Assembly (NCBI GenBank): GCA_023258935.1
Contig: JAHFRG010000013.1
Location: 1 to 22,573, forward strand
Source of the DNA: Betaproteobacteria bacterium
Lineage (GTDB): Bacteria; Pseudomonadota; Gammaproteobacteria; Burkholderiales; JAHFRG01
Length of the DNA: 22,573 nucleotides
Direction of reading: 5' to 3'
Below, in pieces: positions 7,146 through 15,410 of this stretch. The position numbers were made by a program, and so were the translations under genes. The notes beneath the pieces are model-generated. The model was not told the DNA's origin and made no database searches. It saw only the letters and a list, made by a program, of their open reading frames with translations. Numbering within the stretch: the stretch's first letter is position 1; the number at the start of each line of letters is the position of its first letter.

Positions 7146-7297
7146 TGTTGTAGCCAAAACGTTTTCCCCGGAGGAATGGGGTAAACAAAAATGATACTCA
7201 AATTCAGATTGTGCTATGCCGAAACCAGCGCCAAGTTTCGGCGTAGACTCACATGCGCAGCATGTGATGTTGTAGCCAAAACGTTTTCATAGGAAGA

Positions 7298-8551
7298 ATG
7301 GACAAGTTAGTCATTCAGGGTGGTGTGCCGCTTTCCGGCGAGGTACGGATTTCCGGCGCCAAGAACGCCGCTCTGCCGATACTCTGCGCGAGCCTGCTAA
7401 CCTGCGAGCCGCTGAAAATCGAGAATGTGCCGCACCTGCACGATGTTACCATCATGCTCAATCTGCTCGCGCAAATGGGTGTCGCAGTGTCGCTCCACGA
7501 GAAAATGGCAGTTGAGCTCATCGCGGAGCATTTGAATAATCCGGTTGCACCGTACGAGCTGGTGAAAACCATGCGCGCCTCCATCCTCGTGTTGGGACCG
7601 ATGCTGGCGCGCGCCGGCGAAGCCAAAGTAAGCCTCCCCGGCGGTTGCGCGATCGGTATGCGGCCGGTGGATTTGCACATCAAAGGCCTGCAGGCGATGG
7701 GAGCTGAAATCGTCATCGAGCACGGCTATATCCACGCACGGGCGAAGCGCATGAAAGGCGCGCGCATTTTCATGGACATGGTTTCGGTCACCGGAACAGA
7801 GAACCTGATGATGGCGGCGACTTTGGCGCAAGGTTCTACAGTAATTGAAAACGCGGCGCGTGAGCCGGAAGTGGTGGATCTGGCAAATTGCCTCAACGCC
7901 ATGGGGGCGCGTATTCAGGGCGCAGGCAGCGACATGATTACCATTGAAGGCGTGGGCAAGCTGCACGGGACGGTCTATCGCATCATGCCCGACCGGATTG
8001 AAACCGGCACTTTTCTGGTTGCGGCAGCGGCCACCGGCGGGCGCATTCGCCTCAAAGATACCCGGGCGGATATTCTCGATGCGGTGCTGGAGAAGTTGCG
8101 CGAGGCCGGAGCGGATATCGAATCAGGGGATAACTGGGTGAGCCTTAAGATGAACGGGGAACTCAAAGCGGTCAACGTGCGCACTGCGCCTTTTCCGGGT
8201 TTCCCTACTGACATGCAGGCGCAGTTCATGGTGCTGAATAGCGTGGCGCACGGTGCTTCCAGCGTTACTGAGACGATTTTTGAAAACCGTTTCATGCATG
8301 TCCAGGAACTGCGGCGCATGGGAGCGAAAATCGAGGTTGATGGTAATACCGCAATGGTTAAAGGTGTCGCTCAACTGGATGGCGCCAAAGTCATGGCCAC
8401 CGATTTGCGTGCCTCGGCAAGTTTGGTGCTCGCGGGAATGATCGCGCGCGGTGAAACCGTGGTGGACCGTGTCTATCATCTCGACCGCGGCTACGAATGT
8501 ATAGAAGAAAAACTGTCGCAACTGGGCGCTCGTATCCGCCGCGCGCATTGA
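7298..8551 (+). CDS. murA: UDP-N-acetylglucosamine 1-carboxyvinyltransferase MurA
   Basis: A 417-residue enzyme transferring enolpyruvate from PEP to UDP-GlcNAc, the first committed step of peptidoglycan synthesis, in the cytoplasm. Length is normal for the family. K22 lies in SGAKNAALPIL, and the catalytic loop PGGCAIGMRP places the PEP-attacking Cys at 117 (equivalent to E. coli C115), implying a fosfomycin-sensitive type. RIETGTFLVAAAATGG and FPTDMQAQFM are further conserved stretches. ATG 7298 is preceded by AGGAAGA. The leader upstream is the tandem duplication. The ibaG–murA neighbourhood is conserved in Proteobacteria. Confidence 0.98.
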   Translation: MDKLVIQGGVPLSGEVRISGAKNAALPILCASLLTCEPLKIENVPHLHDVTIMLNLLAQMGVAVSLHEKMAVELIAEHLNNPVAPYELVKTMRASILVLGPMLARAGEAKVSLPGGCAIGMRPVDLHIKGLQAMGAEIVIEHGYIHARAKRMKGARIFMDMVSVTGTENLMMAATLAQGSTVIENAAREPEVVDLANCLNAMGARIQGAGSDMITIEGVGKLHGTVYRIMPDRIETGTFLVAAAATGGRIRLKDTRADILDAVLEKLREAGADIESGDNWVSLKMNGELKAVNVRTAPFPGFPTDMQAQFMVLNSVAHGASSVTETIFENRFMHVQELRRMGAKIEVDGNTAMVKGVAQLDGAKVMATDLRASASLVLAGMIARGETVVDRVYHLDRGYECIEEKLSQLGARIRRAH

Positions 8552-8592
8552 TTTTCAAAGAAAAACCTCTCCGCTTCCACTCATTCCTGCGG

Positions 8593-8620
8593 TAAAATGC
8601 AGCTTTTTTGAGGACGTCCT
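8593..8620 (+). promoter_or_regulatory. hisG upstream region: -10-like box and palindromic ribosome-binding site
   Basis: TAAAAT (8593-8598) resembles a -10 box, but no good -35 is seen. The ten bases AGGACGTCCT (8611-8620) are a perfect palindrome that contains the Shine-Dalgarno and abuts the GTG start at 8621. This could mark a promoter and control point for the his genes. It is not a classical his leader: no His-codon run is visible. Confidence 0.35.
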
Positions 8621-9268
8621 GTGTCCGGTATTACTCTCGCCTTATCTAAAGGCCGCATTTTCGACGAGACTTTGCCGCTCTTGAAAGCGGCTGGCATCGT
8701 AGCGCTCGACAATCCGGAAATCTCGCGCAAGTTGGTAATCGCCACTAACCGCGCAGATGTTCGCATTATTATCGTGCGCGCATCCGACGTGCCCACTTAC
8801 GTTCAATACGGTGCTGCGGATCTGGGAATCACCGGGAAGGATGTCCTGGATGAACACGGTGGCGCCGGACTTTACCAGCCGTTGGATTTGAACATCGCCC
8901 GCTGCCGCATGGTAGTGGCGGTGCCCGTGGGTTTTGATTATGCAAGCGCAGTGCGGCAGGGCGCTCGACTGCGCGTCGCCACCAAATACCAGCAAACCGC
9001 AAGCGAGCATTTTGCGGCGAAAGGCGTGCATGTTGATCTCGTCAAGCTCTACGGCTCGATGGAACTCGCCCCGCTCACCGGGCTGGCCGATGCCATAGTG
9101 GATCTGGTCAGCACAGGCAATACGCTGAAAGCAAACAACTTGCAGGCGGTGGAAGAAATCGCGCCGATTTCCGCTAGGCTCATAGTCAACCAGGCGGCGC
9201 TGAAATTGAAACGCGAGGTAATCCGGCCGTTGATTGACGCATTAGAAAAAGCGGTAAGCCATGGCTAA
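8621..9268 (+). CDS. hisG: ATP phosphoribosyltransferase catalytic subunit HisG (short form)
   Basis: A 215-residue short HisG that condenses ATP and PRPP in the first step of histidine synthesis. Visible motifs are the N-terminal LALSKGRIFDETLPLL, the segment YGAADLGITGKDVL, and the PRPP-binding loop DLVSTGNTLKANNL near residues 161-174. It lacks the roughly 80-residue C-terminal regulatory domain of long HisG. Short forms work as hetero-octamers with the HisRS-like HisZ, which is not in this window and is usually encoded elsewhere in Betaproteobacteria. GTG start 8621 follows GAGGA. It overlaps hisD by eight bases. Confidence 0.97.
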   Translation: MSGITLALSKGRIFDETLPLLKAAGIVALDNPEISRKLVIATNRADVRIIIVRASDVPTYVQYGAADLGITGKDVLDEHGGAGLYQPLDLNIARCRMVVAVPVGFDYASAVRQGARLRVATKYQQTASEHFAAKGVHVDLVKLYGSMELAPLTGLADAIVDLVSTGNTLKANNLQAVEEIAPISARLIVNQAALKLKREVIRPLIDALEKAVSHG

Positions 9269-10559
9269 GCTCAGGCGTCTTTCGACTACCCGGCGCGATT
9301 TCGAACGCAGACTTAAGGCGCTGCTGGCCTTTGAAGCGGCGTTCGATGCCAAGGTTGATACCGCCGTGGCCAAAATTCTCGCTCAGGTGAAAGCGCGTGG
9401 GGATTCCGCCTTGCTCGAATACACTCGGCGCTTCGACAAGCTCAAGGCCAAAGCCGTGCGCGAGCTGGAACTGCCGAAGGCGAGCCTGGCAGCAGCATTA
9501 CTCACCCTTCCTAATCCGCAAAGGCAAGCGTTGGAAGAGGCGGCGAACCGGATCCGCGCTTATCACGAAAAGCAGCTTGTCCAATCCTGGAGCTATCGCG
9601 ATGCCGACGGCACGCTGCTTGGACAGCAAGTGACGCCTATCGAGCGCGTGGGAATGTACGTTCCCGGCGGCAAAGCGGCTTATCCTTCCACCGTGCTGAT
9701 GAATGCAATTCCCGCCAAATTAGCGGGGGTGCGCGAGCTTATCATGACCGTGCCGACGCCGAATGGCGAAAAAAACGATTTGGTGCTTGCCGCCGCCGCA
9801 ATCAGCGGAGTGGACCGCGTGTTTACAGTTGGAGGTGCGCAGGCGATTGGCGCGCTGGCTTATGGCACCAAGACCATCCCGCAGGTCGACAAAATCGTCG
9901 GCCCGGGCAACGCTTATGTCGTCGCGGCGAAGCGGCGCGTGTTCGGCGTGGTAGGCCTGGACATGGTGGCCGGACCTTCTGAAATTGTGGTGATTTGCGA
10001 TGGCCGGACCGACCCCGACTGGGTGGCGATGGATTTATTCTCTCAGTCCGAGCACGACGAATTGGCACAGGCTATATTGCTTTCTCCTGACGCAAAGTTC
10101 ATAGATGCAGTTGCAGCGAGCATCAAGCGCCTGCTGCCTTCATTGCCGCGTAGAGAAATAATACGAGCTTCCCTCGAAAAACGCGGCGCGCTCATAGAGG
10201 TGAAAGACCTCGATGAGGCGTGCGCTATCGCCAACCGCATCGCGCCGGAGCATCTCGAGATCTCTGTGGATAACGCAGAAAGATGGACGGCCAAAATCAA
10301 GAATGCCGGCGCGATTTTCATCGGCCGTTACAGCTCGGAGGCTTTGGGAGATTACTGCGCCGGACCGAATCACGTGCTCCCGACTTCGCGCAGCGCGCGC
10401 TTTTCCTCCCCGTTGGGCGTGTACGATTTCCAGAAACGCTCCAGCGTAATCAGCGTATCCAAGGAAAGCGCGGCTAAACTTGGCAAAGTGGCGGCGGAAC
10501 TCGCCATGGGAGAGGGTTTGCAGGCACACGCCAGGTCTGCTCTATACCGCATGAAATAG
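9261..10559 (+). CDS. hisD: Histidinol dehydrogenase HisD
   Basis: A 432-residue zinc enzyme performing the final two NAD-dependent oxidations of L-histidinol to L-histidine. Conserved segments are MYVPGGKAAYPSTVLMNAIP, GPGNAYVVAAKRRVFG, DMVAGPSEIVVI, the zinc ligand region SQSEHDELAQ (Q262, H265) and GDYCAGPNHVLPTS with FSSPLGVYDFQKRSS. Length is normal. It overlaps hisG by eight bases and is followed by hisC after 19 bases, so it is a cotranscribed operon member. Confidence 0.98.
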   Translation: MAKLRRLSTTRRDFERRLKALLAFEAAFDAKVDTAVAKILAQVKARGDSALLEYTRRFDKLKAKAVRELELPKASLAAALLTLPNPQRQALEEAANRIRAYHEKQLVQSWSYRDADGTLLGQQVTPIERVGMYVPGGKAAYPSTVLMNAIPAKLAGVRELIMTVPTPNGEKNDLVLAAAAISGVDRVFTVGGAQAIGALAYGTKTIPQVDKIVGPGNAYVVAAKRRVFGVVGLDMVAGPSEIVVICDGRTDPDWVAMDLFSQSEHDELAQAILLSPDAKFIDAVAASIKRLLPSLPRREIIRASLEKRGALIEVKDLDEACAIANRIAPEHLEISVDNAERWTAKIKNAGAIFIGRYSSEALGDYCAGPNHVLPTSRSARFSSPLGVYDFQKRSSVISVSKESAAKLGKVAAELAMGEGLQAHARSALYRMK

Positions 10560-10578
10560 CGGCACAGCTAAATCGATC

Positions 10579-11652
10579 ATGACCAAATCCCCTGAACAGC
10601 TCATACGCGATGATGTTCGTGCATTGAGCGCCTACCACGTGCCGGAGCGCACGGGATTGGTGATGCTCGATGCAATGGAAAATCCGCATCCCTTGCCCGC
10701 GACATTACAGACCGAGATTGCGCAATTGGTAAGCAATGTTGCCATCAACCGCTATCCCGACCCGCAGGCAGGACGGCTGAAAGCGCGACTGCGCGAAACC
10801 ATGGAAATTCCTTCGAGCATGGAAATTATGCTCGGCAACGGTTCCGATGAGCTGATTCAAATAATCGCTTTGGCAGTCGCCAGGCCGGGCGCGACCCTGT
10901 TGAGTGTGGAACCCGCCTTCATCATGTTCCGCATGATTGCAATCTGCGCCGGACTGCGTTACGCAAGCGTGCAGCTTAATCCCGACTTCACACTCGATGT
11001 CGAAGCAGTTATTACGGCTATCGATCAGCATCAGCCAGCAGTGATTTTTATTGCCTATCCCAATAACCCGACGGGCAATCTGTTTGACCGCGAAGGCCTG
11101 TTGCGCATCATTAGGGCGGCGCCGGGCCTGGTGGTGATCGATGAAGCGTATCATGCGTTTGCTCAAGAAAGTTTCATACCGCGCCTCACCGAACTCCCTA
11201 ATCTGGTGGTAATGCGCACGCTTTCCAAACTGGGAATGGCGGGGCTGCGGCTGGGTTTTCTGGCAGGGCGCAGGGAGTGGCTCACGCAACTGGAAAAGCT
11301 GCGTTTGCCGTATAATGTGAATGTGCTGACACAAACCGTTGCCGAGAAGCTATTGCAGCATATAGATGTGTTGCTAGAACAGGCTCGGGAAATCAAATCG
11401 CAGCGCGCAGAATTGTATGCGGAATTATCAGGGCTTCCGGGTGTGCAGGCGTATCGGAGCGATGCGAATTTCATTCTATTTCGGGTACCCAGGGCAGACG
11501 AGGTGTTTAAAGGCTTAATTCAACGCGGAGTTCTCATTAAGAATCTGAATCGCAGCCACTCACTGCTGGAAGACTGTTTGCGAGTGACGGTTGGAACGGC
11601 AAAACAAAACCAGCAATTCATCCAGGCTCTCAAACAAAGCCTCACACTCTAA
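10579..11652 (+). CDS. hisC: Histidinol-phosphate aminotransferase HisC
   Basis: A 357-residue PLP-dependent fold-type I aminotransferase converting imidazole acetol-phosphate to histidinol-phosphate. Key segments are LGNGSDELI (cofactor phosphate region), AYPNNPTGNLF, VVIDEAYHAFA with the PLP-ring Asp, and RTLSKLGMAGLRLGF with the Schiff-base lysine K217. A C-terminal FILFRV and the Arg-containing LRVTVGT fit substrate carboxylate binding. ATG 10579 gives the expected family N-terminus. Its position between hisD and hisB supports HisC over a generic aminotransferase. Confidence 0.97.
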   Translation: MTKSPEQLIRDDVRALSAYHVPERTGLVMLDAMENPHPLPATLQTEIAQLVSNVAINRYPDPQAGRLKARLRETMEIPSSMEIMLGNGSDELIQIIALAVARPGATLLSVEPAFIMFRMIAICAGLRYASVQLNPDFTLDVEAVITAIDQHQPAVIFIAYPNNPTGNLFDREGLLRIIRAAPGLVVIDEAYHAFAQESFIPRLTELPNLVVMRTLSKLGMAGLRLGFLAGRREWLTQLEKLRLPYNVNVLTQTVAEKLLQHIDVLLEQAREIKSQRAELYAELSGLPGVQAYRSDANFILFRVPRADEVFKGLIQRGVLIKNLNRSHSLLEDCLRVTVGTAKQNQQFIQALKQSLTL

Positions 11653-11674
11653 GTTATTTTTCAACAAGACATCC

Positions 11675-12262
11675 ATGCGCAAGGCACAGGCTACCCGCAA
11701 TACACTGGAAACAAAAATCGGCGTGAAACTCAACCTCGACGGCAGTGGCAGAACGAAGCTCTCCACTGGTGTGGCGTTTCTCGACCATATGCTGGATCAG
11801 GTGGCGCGGCACGGCATGCTGGATTTGGAAATTTCAGCGAAGGGTGATTTGCAAATCGATGCGCATCACACCGTGGAAGATATCGGCATCACATTCGGCC
11901 AGGCTTTCCTGAAAGCGCTCGGTGTGAAAAAAGGCATACGCCGCTACGGACATGCCTACGTGCCACTGGATGAGGCCCTGTCACGCGTAGTGGTGGACTT
12001 GTCGGGACGGCCGGGACTGGAATTCAACCTGAAATTTACACGCGCCCGCATAGGTGAGTTTGATGTGGACCTGGTACATGAGTTTTTCCAGGGATTTGTC
12101 AATCACGCCCTGGTGACGTTGCACATTGACAACCTGCGTGGCAAGAATGCGCATCACCAGTGTGAAACCGTATTTAAAGCTTTTGGGCGCGCATTACGCA
12201 TGGCTTCCGAAATCGATCCGCGTAGTTCCGGCAGACTGCCTTCAACCAAAGGAAGCCTGTAA
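11675..12262 (+). CDS. hisB: Imidazoleglycerol-phosphate dehydratase HisB (monofunctional)
   Basis: A 195-residue enzyme converting imidazole glycerol phosphate to imidazole acetol phosphate. Metal-binding motifs are seen: FLDHMLDQVARHG, DAHHTVEDIGI, HEFFQGFVNHALVTLH and NAHHQCETVFKAFGRALRMA. It lacks the N-terminal histidinol-phosphatase domain of the enterobacterial bifunctional HisB, so a separate phosphatase must exist, and none is in the window. The frame is open back into hisC, but ATG 11675 yields the standard family start (RKAQATRNTLETKI). Confidence 0.97.
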   Translation: MRKAQATRNTLETKIGVKLNLDGSGRTKLSTGVAFLDHMLDQVARHGMLDLEISAKGDLQIDAHHTVEDIGITFGQAFLKALGVKKGIRRYGHAYVPLDEALSRVVVDLSGRPGLEFNLKFTRARIGEFDVDLVHEFFQGFVNHALVTLHIDNLRGKNAHHQCETVFKAFGRALRMASEIDPRSSGRLPSTKGSL

Positions 12263-12277
12263 GCAAAAGCATCGTCA

Positions 12278-12934
12278 ATGATCGACATCGCAGTAGTGGA
12301 CTACGGCATGGGAAACCTGCGCTCGGTGGCGAAAGCGCTCGAGCATGTTGCTCCTGATGCTAAAATCAGCGTTACTGATTCCGCACAGCAGATTCGCGAA
12401 GCTAAACGCGTGGTATTCCCCGGGCAGGGGGCGATGCCGGATTGCATGCGCGAGATGGAGGCGCGTGGCTTGCGCAAGCCTGTGCTCGAAGCCGCGGCAG
12501 CAAAACCGTTTCTAGGCATATGCATCGGGTTGCAGATGCTCTTCGAGTGGAGCGAGGAGGGTGGGGTCGAAGGCCTGGGTGTGCTCCCCGGCAAAGTACT
12601 GCGCTTCCCGAAAGACGCGATGGTCAACGGTAAAGGCGCGAAGCTGAAGGTGCCGCACATGGGCTGGAACCAGGTTGAGCAGAAAGGAACACATGCGTTG
12701 TGGGCAGGAATTTCCCCAGGCAGCCGTTTTTATTTTGTCCACAGTTATTTCGTCGAAGCCAGCGACGTGCAGCAGGTGGCCGGTGTGAGTCGCTACCCTT
12801 TTGCCTTTACCTGCGCCGTGGCGTGCGATAATATTTTCGCAGTGCAATTCCACCCGGAGAAAAGCCAGTCCGCAGGTCTGCGTTTGCTTGCCAACTTTGT
12901 AAACTGGAACGGGAAGGTTCAAGTCGGAGTTTGA
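12278..12934 (+). CDS. hisH: Imidazole glycerol phosphate synthase glutaminase subunit HisH
   Basis: A 218-residue class I glutamine amidotransferase. The nucleophile is C82 in GICIGLQMLFE, and the His/Glu partners are H192 and E194 in FHPEKSQ. The oxyanion-strand region VVFPGQGAMPDCM is present. It hydrolyses glutamine and channels ammonia to HisF, which makes IGP and AICAR. In this operon the partner hisF is separated from it by hisA, a common arrangement. It starts 15 bases after hisB. Confidence 0.97.
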   Translation: MIDIAVVDYGMGNLRSVAKALEHVAPDAKISVTDSAQQIREAKRVVFPGQGAMPDCMREMEARGLRKPVLEAAAAKPFLGICIGLQMLFEWSEEGGVEGLGVLPGKVLRFPKDAMVNGKGAKLKVPHMGWNQVEQKGTHALWAGISPGSRFYFVHSYFVEASDVQQVAGVSRYPFAFTCAVACDNIFAVQFHPEKSQSAGLRLLANFVNWNGKVQVGV

Positions 12935-12943
12935 TGCGTATCT

Positions 12944-12973
12944 TCCACAAAATGCCGGTTTGTGTTGTATTAT
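12944..12973 (+). promoter_or_regulatory. Candidate internal promoter before hisA
   Basis: The 108-base hisH–hisA gap is the longest between his genes. It contains TATTAT (12968-12973), with TCCACA (12944-12949) 18 bases upstream, in an AT-richer stretch. It might add transcription of hisAFIE. Evidence is motif similarity only. Confidence 0.25.
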
Positions 12974-13042
12974 TTAATCGTGAATTCAAAATCCGCTAGT
13001 CGGGTAAACCGCATCTGATCGCTTAATCCCGAATTCGAAGCG

Positions 13043-13795
13043 ATGTTGATCATTCCTGCTATTGATTTGAAAGACGGGCAGTGCGTGCGTTTGAAGCAAG
13101 GCTCGATGAAAGAGGTCACAGTATTTTCCGACGCTCCCGGTAAGCAGGCAAAAAAATGGCTGGAACAGGGCGCCAGACGCCTGCATCTGGTGGACTTGAA
13201 CGGGGCAGTTGCCGGCAAGCCCAGGAATGAACCAGCGATCAAGGAAATCATCGCTGCCGTGGGCAATGAAATCCCGGTGCAACTGGGCGGCGGCATCCGC
13301 GACATGGAAACCATCGAGCACTATCTTGACGATGGCATCACTTATGTCATCATCGGCAGCGCCGCAGTGAAGACACCGGGTCTTCTGCACGAGGCGTGCT
13401 ACGCTTTCCCCGGCCACATCATGGTCGGGCTCGATGCCAGGGGCGGTAAAGTGGCAGTTGACGGCTGGTCTAAAGTCACCGGCCACGATGTGGTGGATCT
13501 TGCCAAGAAATTCGAGGATTACGGCGTGGAGGCGGTGATTTACACCGATATCAGCAGGGACGGCATGCTGAACGGGGTCAATATCGAAGCCACGGTGGAA
13601 CTCTCGCGCGCTATCACCATCCCGGTAATCGCGAGCGGCGGTCTGGCCAGTCTTGACGATGTGAAGGCGCTGTGCAAAGTGGAGTCTGAAGGTATCATGG
13701 GGGCCATCACCGGCCGCGCAATCTACCAGGGCTCCTTGAATTTCAAAGCCGCCCAGGCGCTTGCGGATAAACTTGGCTCGAAAGGCAAGTCCTGA
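13043..13795 (+). CDS. hisA: ProFAR isomerase HisA
   Basis: A 250-residue (beta/alpha)8 barrel that isomerises ProFAR to PRFAR. Catalytic aspartates are D8 (PAIDLKDGQCVRL) and D131 (VGLDARGGKVAVDGW). Half-barrel phosphate sites are seen as VQLGGGIRD, IIGSAAV, VIASGGLAS and MGAITGRAIYQG. The enclosed W of the VDGW segment is typical of HisA rather than TrpF. It lies between hisH and hisF with a 92-base gap to hisF. A long reading frame on the opposite strand is a compositional shadow. Confidence 0.98.
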   Translation: MLIIPAIDLKDGQCVRLKQGSMKEVTVFSDAPGKQAKKWLEQGARRLHLVDLNGAVAGKPRNEPAIKEIIAAVGNEIPVQLGGGIRDMETIEHYLDDGITYVIIGSAAVKTPGLLHEACYAFPGHIMVGLDARGGKVAVDGWSKVTGHDVVDLAKKFEDYGVEAVIYTDISRDGMLNGVNIEATVELSRAITIPVIASGGLASLDDVKALCKVESEGIMGAITGRAIYQGSLNFKAAQALADKLGSKGKS

Positions 13796-13887
13796 ACCGC
13801 AAAGACGCAGAGTCACTGATAATATCAAGCAAGATAGTTGTCCTGATTTCTCCTAATTCCCATGCTGCAGTGGTGGAAGACTGATTT

Positions 13888-14658
13888 ATGGGCTTAGCCA
13901 AACGCATCATCCCTTGCCTGGATGTCACCGGCGGGCGCGTGGTCAAAGGCGTTAAATTCGTGGGTTTGCGCGATGCCGGCGATCCCGTGGAAATCGCCCG
14001 CCGCTACGACGAGCAGGGCGCTGATGAACTCGCTTTTCTCGATATTACCGCCAGCTCCGATTCGCGCGGACTGATTCTCTCCGTGATCGAAGAGGTGGCA
14101 GCACAGGTGTTTATTCCATTGACGGTGGGTGGCGGCGTGCGCTCGGTGGCGGACGTCCGCAGTCTTCTTAATGCCGGGGCCGACAAAGTCAGCATCAACA
14201 CTTCCGCAGTACAAAACCCGCAACTGGTGGCGGACGCAAGCAGCCGCTACGGCGCGCAGTGCATTGTGGTGGCGATAGACGCGAAACAGGCAGGCACTGA
14301 CGCAAAGCCGCGCTGGGAGGTGTTCACTCACGGTGGGCGCAAAGCCAGCGGCCGTGATGCGGTAGAATGGGCGAAGCAGATGCAGGCGCTGGGCGCCGGT
14401 GAAATCCTGCTAACCAGCATGGACCGCGATGGCACGAAAAACGGTTTTGATCTGGTGCTTACCCGGGCAATTTGCGATGCAGTGGATGTTCCGGTGATAG
14501 CCAGCGGTGGCGCGGGTAATTTGCAGCATCTGGTGGAAGCCGTGCTCGACGGCGGCGCGGACGCAGTGCTGGCGGCCAGCATATTCCACTATGGTGAATA
14601 TACCGTGCCGGAGGCCAAGCGATACATGGCGCAACACGATATCGAGGTCAGGTTGTGA
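13888..14658 (+). CDS. hisF: Imidazole glycerol phosphate synthase cyclase subunit HisF
   Basis: A 256-residue (beta/alpha)8 barrel that closes the imidazole ring using ammonia delivered by HisH. Catalytic D12 lies in IIPCLDVTGGRVVKGVKF and D131 in IVVAIDAKQ. Phosphate-binding loops are TVGGGVRS, VSINTSAV, VIASGGAGN and LAASIFHYGE. The N-terminal AKRIIPCLD is diagnostic. GGAAGA precedes ATG 13888. hisI follows after 12 bases. Confidence 0.98.
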   Translation: MGLAKRIIPCLDVTGGRVVKGVKFVGLRDAGDPVEIARRYDEQGADELAFLDITASSDSRGLILSVIEEVAAQVFIPLTVGGGVRSVADVRSLLNAGADKVSINTSAVQNPQLVADASSRYGAQCIVVAIDAKQAGTDAKPRWEVFTHGGRKASGRDAVEWAKQMQALGAGEILLTSMDRDGTKNGFDLVLTRAICDAVDVPVIASGGAGNLQHLVEAVLDGGADAVLAASIFHYGEYTVPEAKRYMAQHDIEVRL

Positions 14659-14670
14659 TGAGACAGGTTC

Positions 14671-15060
14671 ATGGCTGATAGTTGGTTAAACAAAGTAAAC
14701 TGGACGCAAGACGGGCTGGTTCCGGTTGTGGTTCAGGAAGCGGGCGGCGGCAAGATTTTGATGTTCGCCTGGATGAACCGCGAGGCGTTGAAGCGCACCG
14801 TGAGCAGAGGCGAGGCGGTGTACTGGTCGCGCTCGCGTAAAAAATTATGGCGCAAAGGCGAGGAATCCGGCCATGTGCAAAAAGTTAAGGAAATCCGTCT
14901 CGATTGCGATCACGACGTGCTGCTGCTAGAGGTGGAACAAATCGGCGGGATTGCCTGCCATACCGGAAGGCATAATTGTTTTTTTCAGAAATTGCAGAGC
15001 GGAAAATGGGTGGTAACTGATCCGGTCATCAAGGAATCTAAAGAAATCTATCATAAATGA
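14671..15060 (+). CDS. hisI: Phosphoribosyl-AMP cyclohydrolase HisI
   Basis: A 129-residue monofunctional zinc enzyme opening the adenine ring of phosphoribosyl-AMP. The metal sites are clear: D78, C79, D80 and D82 in LDCDHDVLLL, C96 in GIACHTGRHNCFF and C103. WSRSRKKLWRKGEESGH is the conserved substrate loop. It is separate from HisE, as usual in Betaproteobacteria, but the stop overlaps the hisE start (ATGA), so production is coupled. Confidence 0.97.
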   Translation: MADSWLNKVNWTQDGLVPVVVQEAGGGKILMFAWMNREALKRTVSRGEAVYWSRSRKKLWRKGEESGHVQKVKEIRLDCDHDVLLLEVEQIGGIACHTGRHNCFFQKLQSGKWVVTDPVIKESKEIYHK

Positions 15061-15389
15061 GTGGCGCAGATATATTGCAACGTCTCACCAAGGCCCTGGA
15101 GCGCCGCAAAAGCGCGAGTCCGGAAGGCTCTTATGTGGCCGGGCTTTACGCCGGCGGGCCTGATGCGATACTGAAAAAAGTCGGTGAAGAAGCTTCGGAG
15201 ACCCTGCTCGCGGCGAAAGACGGTGATAAACTACAGATCGTGAAGGAAACCGCTGATCTGTGGTTTCACTGCTTGGTCATGCTTTCGTATTACGGATTGA
15301 CGGCAGATGACGTGCTTCAGGAATTGCAGCGGCGTGAAGGCGTTTCGGGATTGGCGGAGAAAGCGGCACGCAAAAAAGCCAAGCCCTAG
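15057..15389 (+). CDS. hisE: Phosphoribosyl-ATP pyrophosphatase HisE
   Basis: A 110-residue all-alpha MazG-like pyrophosphohydrolase carrying out the second histidine step. The diagnostic metal-binding helices are KKVGEEASETLLAAK and IVKETADLWFHCLVML. SYVAGLYAGGPDAIL is the conserved N-terminal segment (SYTxxL in relatives). It begins inside the hisI stop and ends the his genes; hinT follows after 21 bases. Confidence 0.97.
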   Translation: MSGADILQRLTKALERRKSASPEGSYVAGLYAGGPDAILKKVGEEASETLLAAKDGDKLQIVKETADLWFHCLVMLSYYGLTADDVLQELQRREGVSGLAEKAARKKAKP

Positions 15390-15410
15390 GAATGCGTAAA
15401 CGGAGAATAA

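Larger units (their letters stand above)
7034..7288 (+). repeat. Perfect 122-bp tandem duplication between ibaG and murA
   Basis: Copy 1 is 7034-7155 and copy 2 is 7156-7277, identical at every base I compared. A third partial copy of 11 bases (AAAACGTTTTC, 7278-7288) follows. The first 39 bases of each unit are the 3' end of ibaG, so copy 2 carries a duplicate gene tail. The 11-base word inside ibaG and the same word before murA are 122 bases apart in the inferred unduplicated sequence, so slippage or unequal exchange between them explains the duplication. The lack of divergence suggests a recent event, or an assembly artefact. Confidence 0.95.

Noticed and set aside
7034..7288. CRISPR array
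   Set aside because: The repeats are directly tandem with no spacers, a 122-base unit and only two copies.
7397..7966. 189-residue minus-strand frame opposite murA
   Set aside because: Shadow frame with no domain features; murA is unambiguous on the plus strand.
12986..13828. 280-residue minus-strand frame opposite hisA
   Set aside because: It is a compositional shadow of hisA, rich in His/Asp/Arg with no motif, and antisense to well-defined catalytic residues.
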